Positions 1 to 4,403 of a stretch of 5,116 nucleotides of DNA are shown one piece after another (within the stretch, counting starts at the first letter, position 1; each line of letters opens with the position of its first letter). The position numbers and the translations under genes were made by a program. The notes under the pieces were generated by a model. That model was given only the letters and a program-made list of their open reading frames with translations. It had not been told where the DNA came from and did no database searches. The DNA is from Methanoregulaceae archaeon (GTDB lineage: Archaea; Halobacteriota; Methanomicrobia; Methanomicrobiales; Methanospirillaceae): assembly GCA_019695435.1 (NCBI GenBank), contig JACTVF010000196.1, positions 1 to 5,116 of the forward strand, in the 5' to 3' direction.

Positions 1-624
1 AAAGGTTGTACCAATGCCGGTGCCGCGGACCAGCGCCCCACGAAGCCACCGGCGGATCCGGGCCGTGTCGGTGCCGTTGATGATGAACGCCCTGATCCGG
101 TGTTCGAGTACAAAGGGGATGAAGCAGGGATCGACAACATCGGTTGCCACGGGTTTTTCTACGCGGGCGAGGAGTCTCCCGGCGGTTTCGATGCCTTCTG
201 CAGATTTGAGGACCAGCAGATCGCCACCGAGCCTGCCGGCGACCCATGCGGCGATGGTATCGGACGTGACGTCCCATGAATGGGGGAGGGGGTCATACCG
301 TCGCAGGGCACAGTACGGGAGGAGGACGCATGGCTGGCCGGGGCGTGCGATCTTTGTGGTTGTTCCCATGCCCTGCGCGGCGAGGGTCCACCCGTACTGA
401 TCCATGGCGGCGCATGCCATCCAGTGAGCAGCGTCGGCATCAACTCCCGACTGCCGGACAGCATCGGCAAATACCCCTCCTCCCGGGACGATCAGCAGGG
501 GACGATGAGCGGATCGCAGGATGGGGATGATCTCTGCAATATGCGGAGCAAGGCTGCCGCCCAGTTTCACTACCGTGACGGGGGCTTTTTTTCCGTCAGA
601 CTTCTGGTGCACCTGCCCTGTCAT
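1..624 (-). CDS. mfnE: Amino-acid-kinase-fold protein, probably methanofuran-pathway kinase MfnE (3' end beyond window)
   Basis: This frame stays open for 208 codons from ATG at 624 to the window edge. Visible motifs are VVKLGGSL (residues 18-25), the phosphate-binding P-loop-like LLIVPGGGVFAD (43-54), HWMACAAMDQYG (67-78) and HSWDVTSDTIAAW (115-127), followed by GGDLLVLKS (133-141). These mark the amino acid kinase fold, specifically the small archaeal COG2054 group. In methanogens that group includes MfnE, which phosphorylates 5-(aminomethyl)-3-furanmethanol phosphate to the diphosphate on the way to methanofuran; the enzyme is cytosolic. The last visible residues, GTGIGTTF, resemble the usual end of this fold, so probably only a few codons are missing. 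ATG at 624 has no well-spaced ribosome binding site (GGGAG abuts it), but a TATA box lies about 26 bases upstream, suggesting a leaderless mRNA. An in-frame GTG at 612 is a second possible start. The family is secure; the exact MfnE assignment is an inference from motifs. Confidence 0.8.
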   Translation of the reverse strand, partial: MTGQVHQKSDGKKAPVTVVKLGGSLAPHIAEIIPILRSAHRPLLIVPGGGVFADAVRQSGVDADAAHWMACAAMDQYGWTLAAQGMGTTTKIARPGQPCVLLPYCALRRYDPLPHSWDVTSDTIAAWVAGRLGGDLLVLKSAEGIETAGRLLARVEKPVATDVVDPCFIPFVLEHRIRAFIINGTDTARIRRWLRGALVRGTGIGTTF

Positions 625-644
625 CTCCCAACCATTATATCCCC

Positions 645-656
645 TGATTATAAAAA
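645..656. promoter_or_regulatory. Shared bidirectional TATA box (TTATAA at 648-653)
   Basis: The sequence TGATTATAAAAA contains the palindrome TTATAA centred at 650.5. That is exactly midway between the first base of the leftward ATG (624) and the rightward ATG (677), 26.5 bases from each. Archaeal transcription normally begins about 22-27 bases from the TATA box. One TBP site could therefore serve both genes and give nearly leaderless transcripts in each direction. On the minus strand a second AT-rich stretch (GATATAAT, about 636-643) is too close to the ATG to be its TATA box. Confidence 0.55.
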
Positions 657-676
657 GGGAAGATACCGTGTCTTTG

Positions 677-2338
677 ATGCGCCGCCTCGTTGTCTTCCTG
701 CTCTTCTGCGTCTGTGTCGTCGCGTGCGGTGCGGTACAGATCATCGAGTTCTGTCCGGACCCCTATCAGGCCGATGATATAGATGAGTATGTTGTTGTGT
801 CCGGTACCGGGTCTCTTGATGCCATCGCCATCTCTGATAACCACGGCGGTTTCCGGTTTCCAGCCGGGACTATTATCAACGGTACCCTGACAGTTGCACG
901 GAGTGCTCCCGCGTTTGAAAAGACCCACGGAACGCTCCCGGATTTTGAATGGCAGAATTATTCCCCGCAGGTACCGGATGTGGTCTCGGGTGGGACACTG
1001 CGCCTGGCCAACACCCGGGACGAACTGATGGTCTACGAGAACAGCCGGCTCGTGCAGAAGATCACCTGGCCCGGGGAGGTCAGACCCCGGGAAGGCCAGG
1101 TACATTTTCTGGAAAACGGTGTCTGGGACCCTCGTCCGCTCATGCTCGGCCAGTCGCGGCTGGCTCCGGAGACCTTTGGGAATGTGAAGGTCACTGCATT
1201 TGTCTCGCCCGACAGTTCCCTAGAAGTATTTTCCGATGCGGTTGCGTCGGCACAGCATCAGGTACTGGTCAATGTCTACGAACTCTCAAGTGCCAATATC
1301 ACCGGTGCCCTCATCAATGCAGAAAAACGCGGGGTGGATGTGGAAGTCCTTCTTGAGGGCGGGCCGGTCGGGGGAATCAGTCCCGAAGAAAAAGCGGCAA
1401 TCTGGCAGTTGAACCAGAGTGGGATCCCGGTCTTTGAGATGACGACATCTGAAAGCGGGCATGCGCCGTACCGGTATGATCATGCAAAATATGTGGTCAT
1501 CGATGAACGCGCCGTTCTTGTGACCAGCGAAAATTTCGGGCACAGTGGGTTTCCCCCTGAAGGGGAGACCGGGAACCGGGGGTGGGGTGTCTATCTGGAG
1601 GATCCCGATCTCGCGGCGTATTTCAGGGAGATTTACCAGACCGATACCGGGGGTCCGGCGATTGTTCCCGTGTACGGAACCGCGGGGCCGGCAGAAGTGT
1701 ACAATGTGGTCTCCTATCCGGCGCCATTTGTCCCTGCAACCTTTGCGGGCGCCCGGGTGACCCCGGTCATCGCCCCGGATACCAGTACCGCGATAACAGG
1801 CCTGCTTGATTCTGCACAGGTAAGCATCGAGATTGAGCAGGCGTATATCACCAACGAGTCTACGACCGGATTAAACCCCTATCTTGCGAATGCGATCAAT
1901 GCCTCCCGGCGCGGGGTGCATGTACGGGTACTTCTCGACTCTTATTGGTATAACACGGAGGACGAGACAGACAACGATGAGATGGTGGCGCTGATCAACC
2001 GGATCGCCGCGAGTGATCACCTGCCGCTTGAAGCGCGTTGCGCTGATCTTGAGGCAAGTGGCCTTGAGAAGATCCATAACAAGGGGGTGATCGTCGATGA
2101 CCGTGCGGTGCTGGTGAGCAGCATCAACTGGAACACCAACTCCCCCGGTTTCAACCGGGAAGCCGGTGTCATCGTGGAGCAGCCGGAGGTAGCGAGGTAT
2201 TTCCGCACGGTGTTTGATGCAGACTGGAGCCCGGCGGTGCGTTCGCCACAGCCATCCACGGATTACCTGAAAATTGCATGTGTCATCGGCGTCATCGGTC
2301 TGCTCCTTGTCCTGTATTACAGGCGCCATATCCGGTAA
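677..2338 (+). CDS. Exported, membrane-anchored phospholipase D-like protein with N-terminal lamin-tail-like domain
   Basis: The product is 553 residues. Residues 1-20 form a signal peptide (MRRLVVFLLFCVCVVACGA; VVAC could also be a weak lipobox). Residues about 21-120 look like a lamin-tail-type beta domain (IIEFCPDPY, DEYVVVSGTGSLD, FPAGT, TLRLANTRDELMVY). Two phospholipase D catalytic motifs follow: H269-x-K271-x4-D276 with S284/N286 downstream, and H467-x-K469-x4-D474 with S482/N484 downstream, so both half-sites are intact. A hydrophobic helix at about 533-548 followed by YYRRHIR is a C-terminal membrane anchor, placing the enzyme outside the cell and tethered to the membrane. PLD-fold proteins cleave phosphodiesters through a covalent phosphohistidine; lipid or nucleic acid substrate cannot be told from sequence. 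The frame is open from 521, but that would overlap mfnE. ATG at 677 fits the TATA spacing; GTG at 668, 7 bases after GGGA, is the alternative. It appears monocistronic. Confidence 0.88.
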   Translation: MRRLVVFLLFCVCVVACGAVQIIEFCPDPYQADDIDEYVVVSGTGSLDAIAISDNHGGFRFPAGTIINGTLTVARSAPAFEKTHGTLPDFEWQNYSPQVPDVVSGGTLRLANTRDELMVYENSRLVQKITWPGEVRPREGQVHFLENGVWDPRPLMLGQSRLAPETFGNVKVTAFVSPDSSLEVFSDAVASAQHQVLVNVYELSSANITGALINAEKRGVDVEVLLEGGPVGGISPEEKAAIWQLNQSGIPVFEMTTSESGHAPYRYDHAKYVVIDERAVLVTSENFGHSGFPPEGETGNRGWGVYLEDPDLAAYFREIYQTDTGGPAIVPVYGTAGPAEVYNVVSYPAPFVPATFAGARVTPVIAPDTSTAITGLLDSAQVSIEIEQAYITNESTTGLNPYLANAINASRRGVHVRVLLDSYWYNTEDETDNDEMVALINRIAASDHLPLEARCADLEASGLEKIHNKGVIVDDRAVLVSSINWNTNSPGFNREAGVIVEQPEVARYFRTVFDADWSPAVRSPQPSTDYLKIACVIGVIGLLLVLYYRRHIR

Positions 2339-2444
2339 TGCACGGGTGTTTTTGAACCGACGGCATACAGCCTTTCCGGCAAAATCCTCCAAAAACAGAA
2401 ATGACAATCAGAACTGGCGTTTCTCATGAATTTTTAAGGAAATT
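2339..2444. terminator. Convergent intergenic region with T-tracts, candidate termination zone
   Basis: This 106-base gap separates two convergent genes. Reading rightward, a T5 tract (2349-2353) starts 10 bases after the phospholipase-like stop codon, and T5 (2431-2435) and T6 (2451-2456) tracts lie further on. Reading leftward, an A5 tract on the + strand (2391-2395) gives T5. Archaeal termination often relies on T-rich stretches without a strong hairpin, and I see no strong stem here. This is a candidate only. Confidence 0.3.
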
Positions 2445-2753
2445 TCAGAATTTTTTCAATGCGCACTGGCATACATCGCAGAGATTGATGTCACTCTCTC
2501 CGGTAACCACTGCAAGCGCCCAGCGATCGATCATCGCATCGAGTTCCGATGACAGTTCGATTGCACCGTAACCCCGCTTCTTACTCATGTACTGGGATAC
2601 CGCGGCGCGGGTAACGCCCAGTTTCTTTGCCGCATCGCTCTGGCTGAGGCCCTCTTTGTTGACCAGCCGGAAGACCATCTCCGCTCTCATGGGCGGGAGG
2701 AGGATTCTTACCATGCTGTCGCAGTGCATGAGCGTGCAGGTATGCTTCGTCAT
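2445..2753 (-). CDS. Small helix-turn-helix transcriptional regulator with cysteine-rich C-terminus
   Basis: The product is 102 residues. A helix-turn-helix spans about residues 36-60: LSQSDAAKKLGVTRAAVSQY followed by MSKKRG, typical of the archaeal Xre-like group COG2522. The C-terminal end carries C92-x2-C95-x-C97, and the N-terminus has C6 and C11; these could bind a metal or act as a redox sensor, but no ligand is shown. The start ATG at 2753 overlaps the stop of the upstream winged-helix gene (ATGA), with no clear ribosome binding site. Translational coupling from that gene is therefore likely, and the two form one operon. Alternative starts at M9 or M14 would lose C6 and, for M14, C11. 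It is a DNA-binding cytosolic protein; its target genes are unknown. The function class is firm, the specific role is not. Confidence 0.85.
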   Translation of the reverse strand: MTKHTCTLMHCDSMVRILLPPMRAEMVFRLVNKEGLSQSDAAKKLGVTRAAVSQYMSKKRGYGAIELSSELDAMIDRWALAVVTGESDINLCDVCQCALKKF

Positions 2754-2995
2754 ACGAGTGCTGACTGGGATTCCGGTGTAGTAACGGGTCTGTTCTGGTA
2801 GATGATCTGCCGTGCATCCCGGAAGTTGAACTTCTCGATGATGAGGTGGCGCTCTTTGAGCTTTTTCAGGGCGTACCGCACGGTCCGCGGCGCGAGCCGG
2901 CTTTTCTTGACAAGGTCCTTGTGAGTCATGGCACCACCGGCGCCCAGTATTTCCAGGACCGTCCGTGAGGATGGTGGTAAAGTTTGCTGATACAT
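2750..2995 (-). CDS. Small winged-helix (MarR-like) transcriptional regulator
   Basis: The product is 81 residues. A winged helix covers roughly residues 8-66: LPPSSRTVLEILG as the first helix, MTHKDLVKKSRLAPRTVRYALKK (23-45) as the helix-turn-helix with recognition helix near 35-46, and IIEKFNFRDARQIIYQ (52-67) as the beta wing. This pattern is typical of small MarR/ArsR-type archaeal regulators that lack a separate ligand domain. It is the first gene of a two-gene operon and overlaps the next HTH gene by four bases. Its ATG at 2995 lies 9 bases from a pair of TGTTAACA palindromes (3004-3020), so it probably controls its own promoter and possibly the divergent OB-fold gene. No ribosome binding site is evident. 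The family is clear; the signal sensed cannot be inferred. Confidence 0.85.
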   Translation of the reverse strand: MYQQTLPPSSRTVLEILGAGGAMTHKDLVKKSRLAPRTVRYALKKLKERHLIIEKFNFRDARQIIYQNRPVTTPESQSALV

Positions 2996-3003
2996 GATCG
3001 TAA

Positions 3004-3020
3004 TGTTAACAGTGTTAACA
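3004..3020. promoter_or_regulatory. Candidate operator: two adjacent TGTTAACA palindromes
   Basis: TGTTAACA occurs at 3004-3011 and again at 3013-3020. Each copy is a perfect 8-base palindrome, and the 17-base unit is symmetric about one central base. I saw no other copy in the window. It lies just before the winged-helix gene and covers that gene's expected transcription start (about 3016, 25 bases from the TATA box). It is also about 18 bases upstream of the divergent gene's TATA box. This geometry suits a repressor dimer or dimer pair, most simply the adjacent winged-helix protein. Binding itself is inference. Confidence 0.6.
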
Positions 3021-3035
3021 TATCAACCTGTCGGT

Positions 3036-3045
3036 AATTTATATC
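3036..3045. promoter_or_regulatory. TATA box for the OB-fold gene, possibly shared with the regulator operon
   Basis: AATTTATATC contains TTTATAT (3038-3044), close to the methanogen TATA consensus. Its centre (3041) is 25 bases before the ATG at 3066, predicting a leaderless or nearly leaderless transcript. Read on the minus strand it is GATATAAATT, and transcription starting about 25 bases away would fall inside the TGTTAACA operator, giving a leader of about 20 bases for the winged-helix gene. Confidence 0.5.
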
Positions 3046-3065
3046 CCCGGTTTCAATCATCACGT

Positions 3066-3431
3066 ATGTTCGGGCACCAGGAGCGGGTCGGGATCCTGCT
3101 GTTGATCGCGGTTGCCCTTGCGGTCATTGCCGCCGATATCGTGCTCGTGCAGATCGGAAAAGAGCCATTCGCATCTGCATACACGGACCAGTCTCCCGAT
3201 GGAACGCTGGTCCACCTGTCGGGCGTCATTGAGCAGGCGACCGTTCTCAAAAACGGCGGGCACGTGCTGCTCACGATAGATAATGTCACGGTTTTTGTCC
3301 CCGCAACTGTTGCCGGTGATCGTTCCTTCGCACAAGGTACAACCGTCTCCTTGTACGGGACGGTCCAGACCTACCAGGGTCAAAAAGAGATCCTCGTCAG
3401 TTCAACAGATGATATACGGGAAATTCAATAA
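3066..3431 (+). CDS. Small membrane-tethered OB-fold protein
   Basis: The product is 121 residues. An N-terminal hydrophobic helix (about residues 8-28, GILLLIAVALAVIAADIVLV) acts as a signal anchor. A short linker is followed by a beta-rich region (about 46-118) with the alternating pattern of an OB-fold: LVHLSGVIEQ, HVLLTIDNVTVFVPATV, GTTVSLYGTVQTYQGQKEILV. Similar small archaeal proteins are described as OB-fold nucleic-acid-binding-domain proteins. Here the domain probably faces outside the membrane, so nucleic acid binding is uncertain. The frame is open from 2994, but ATG at 3066 is preferred because it lies 25 bases from a good TATA box and starts just before the membrane helix. No ribosome binding site is visible. 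It is divergent from the regulator operon and may share its operator. Function unknown. Confidence 0.8.
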   Translation: MFGHQERVGILLLIAVALAVIAADIVLVQIGKEPFASAYTDQSPDGTLVHLSGVIEQATVLKNGGHVLLTIDNVTVFVPATVAGDRSFAQGTTVSLYGTVQTYQGQKEILVSSTDDIREIQ

Positions 3432-3439
3432 CCTCCCAA

Positions 3440-3454
3440 GGGATGAAAAATCCC
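3440..3454. terminator. Weak hairpin between convergent genes
   Basis: GGGAT (3440-3444) and ATCCC (3450-3454) form a 5-base-pair stem with a GAAAA loop, in the 36-base gap between the OB-fold stop and the HEAT-gene stop. It has no strong T-tract on either side, so it is at best a weak shared terminator. Confidence 0.25.
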
Positions 3455-3467
3455 GCGTACAAATCAT

Positions 3468-3713
3468 TTACAATACGGCAACGCCTGTAACGGCTTTTGC
3501 TTTTGTCCTTGCGATGGTGTCAAGTGCCTCTTGTGCTGCTGTGCGCACACCGGCATCAGGATCCTCCAGTGCGCTGGTCAGTGCCGGCACCGCACGATCA
3601 TCCCCTATTTCACCCAGTGCCCATGCGGCAGTTTTCCTGACGCCCCTTTTTGGGTCGTTAAGGAGCAGGATCAACGGCCCGATCGCCCGGGTATGCCGGA
3701 GTTTCCCGAGCCC
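3468..3713 (-). pseudogene. Orphaned C-terminal half of HEAT-repeat protein (after in-frame TGA)
   Basis: This stretch continues the same reading frame as the gene to its right, beyond a TGA at 3714-3716. It runs 81 more codons to TAA at 3468-3470. It completes the interrupted repeat (GLGKLRHTRAIGPLILLLN) and adds one full HEAT repeat (DPKRGVRKTAAWALGEIG then DDRAVPALTSALE) and a final partial one (DPDAGVRTAAQEALDTIA). The match to HEAT/PBS-lyase consensus is as good after the stop as before it, and there is no frameshift. The break is therefore recent, tolerated, read through, or a sequencing error. A TTG at 3674 could start a 68-residue fragment, but I see no ribosome binding site for it. 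Intact, the protein would be 196 residues counting the stop position. Confidence 0.7.
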
Positions 3714-4058
3714 TCACGCGGCGCCCGTACGGAGCCACTTTTCATTGGAGGTAAGGGCTGCAAGCAGGGGTTCGACCGCCCGGGGATCCCCGATCCTCCC
3801 CAGCGATTTTGCTGCAAGCCACGCGACATCCACATACGGGTCTTTTAACGCTGCAATAAGCGGCTCTACGGCCGCAGGATCCATTTCATCCCCCAGAGCC
3901 ACCGCTGCATTCCAGCGATAATGAAGGTATTCGCTTTTGAGTAAATGGATATATTCCTGCACCCGTCGCCTGCGGTTTTCTTCGCTTGCAGCCAGTTCTT
4001 CCGGTGTCGGTGGTCTTTCCTGAAGTGCTGCCGTGGCGGGTGTTCCTGTATCATCCAT
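3714..4058 (-). CDS. HEAT-repeat protein, N-terminal part ending at a premature TGA
   Basis: The product is 114 residues as read. Residues 1-30 are a low-complexity, Ala/Pro/Glu/Arg-rich lead-in (RPPTPEELAASEENRRRR). HEAT (PBS-lyase-like) repeats begin near residue 42: one about 42-71 (SEYLHYRWNAAVALGDEM then DPAAVEPLIAALK), a second about 72-104 (DPYVDVAWLAAKSLGRIG then DPRAVEPLLAALTS), and a third cut by the stop (NEKWLRTGAA). Such repeats form helical solenoids that bind other proteins. In methanogens they are numerous and mostly uncharacterised, though some relate to phycocyanobilin-lyase HEAT proteins. There is no signal peptide, so it is probably cytosolic. The ATG at 4058 is supported by GAGGGGAT at 4063-4070, 4 bases upstream, the only clear ribosome binding site in this window. 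The full gene is 3468-4058; whether this truncated form is functional is unknown. Confidence 0.75.
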   Translation of the reverse strand: MDDTGTPATAALQERPPTPEELAASEENRRRRVQEYIHLLKSEYLHYRWNAAVALGDEMDPAAVEPLIAALKDPYVDVAWLAAKSLGRIGDPRAVEPLLAALTSNEKWLRTGAA

Positions 4059-4105
4059 CCGGATCCCCTCAGGCCAACCCTACGCCATGGGGGATAATTA
4101 ATTTT
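4059..4105 (-). promoter_or_regulatory. Promoter and ribosome binding site of the HEAT-repeat gene
   Basis: Reading leftward, an AT-rich box (AAAATTAATTAT, 4105-4094) lies about 40 bases before the ATG. The expected transcription start is therefore near 4074. GAGGGGAT at 4070-4063 matches the anti-Shine-Dalgarno sequence with one mismatch and sits 4 bases from the ATG. This leadered arrangement contrasts with the likely leaderless starts elsewhere in the window. Confidence 0.45.
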
Positions 4106-4204
4106 CGTACGGTGCCGGGAAGGGTGGGTTTGCATGTCCCCGGACCCGCGTTCGTATGTAAAAAACAGGCATAAATCGATCTGATTTACACCGGAATTAT
4201 GAAA
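4106..4204. other. Intergenic stretch with no gene found
   Basis: I find no convincing ORF or RNA gene here. CCGGG (4115-4119) and CCCGG (4139-4143) could form a weak stem. An A6 run at 4160-4165 is a T6 tract on the minus strand and may end the leftward nadC transcript. CATAAATCG near 4170-4178 is a possible weak TATA element for the + strand structured segment that follows. Confidence 0.3.
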
Positions 4205-4278
4205 ATCATTTAAACGGGTGTGCGGGTTCCCCGCATCAGGGCTTCTTTAGAGGCCCGGCGGGGCAAGGAAGTTTTTTT
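4205..4278 (+). ncRNA. Candidate structured small RNA or strong intrinsic terminator
   Basis: Two adjacent hairpins are visible. Stem A is TGCGGG (4221-4226) with CCCGCA (4230-4235). Stem B is GGGCTTC (4239-4245) with GAGGCCC (4250-4256) around a TTTA loop. They are followed by a T7 run at 4272-4278. Stem B contains a T-G pair at 4243/4252 that is a legal wobble only in RNA made from the + strand, and the T-run is also on the + strand, so both point the same way. CCCCGC (4229-4234) can instead pair with GCGGGG (4258-4263), enclosing stem B and excluding stem A, as in an attenuator. No + strand gene follows, and the flanking genes run leftward. A free-standing small RNA or a terminator is possible. 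The 5' end is a guess and I recognise no RNA family. Confidence 0.35.
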
Positions 4279-4292
4279 GTATCATTTTACAG

Positions 4293-4397
4293 TCACTGAT
4301 CCGCCGCGGGAGCGCCCCGTCTGGGGCGGCGCCGTTCATCGTTCATGGGGAGGAAGGTAACAATCTCCTCATCATATCGGAGCGATTCGAATTTCAT
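4293..4397 (-). CDS. Possible 34-residue small protein directly after nadC
   Basis: An ORF begins with ATG at 4397, 6 bases beyond the nadC stop, and ends with TGA at 4293-4295. The first part (MKFESLRYDEEIVTFLPMND) reads like real protein; the second part is Arg/Pro/Ala-rich (ERRRPRRGAPAADQ). A GGAGATCC lies 14 bases upstream, inside the nadC end, which is rather far for a ribosome binding site. CGCCCC (4313-4318) and GGGGCG (4323-4328) form a hairpin within its coding sequence, so the segment might instead be nadC 3' untranslated RNA. I recognise no family. Confidence 0.3.
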   Translation of the reverse strand: MKFESLRYDEEIVTFLPMNDERRRPRRGAPAADQ

Positions 4398-4403
4398 AGG
4401 AAA

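Noticed and set aside
521..676. Upstream extension of the phospholipase-like frame by 52 codons
   Set aside because: It would overlap the mfnE start region, lacks a signal-peptide pattern at its own start, and would place the real signal peptide internally.
14..777. Several + strand ORFs at the left edge
   Set aside because: They are shadows of the leftward kinase gene; their translations are Arg/Pro/Ser-rich and show no family motifs.
1871..2407. 178-residue minus strand ORF under the PLD gene
   Set aside because: It lies opposite intact HKD motif coding sequence, and its translation has no recognisable domain.
2994..3065. 24-codon N-terminal extension of the OB-fold protein
   Set aside because: It would put the operator and TATA box inside the coding region; ATG at 3066 begins just before the membrane helix at a proper TATA distance.
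3714..3716. TGA as a selenocysteine codon in the HEAT gene
   Set aside because: The stop falls in a structural repeat at a variable position, not a redox site, and I see no reason to expect a selenoprotein here.
3283..3921. 212-residue + strand ORF across the OB-fold and HEAT genes
   Set aside because: It is Ser/Ala/Arg-rich shadow sequence spanning two convergent real genes.
4219..4237. tRNA T-arm-like GCGGGTTCCCCGC
   Set aside because: No acceptor stem, D-arm or anticodon arm can be assembled around it, and the loop is only three bases.
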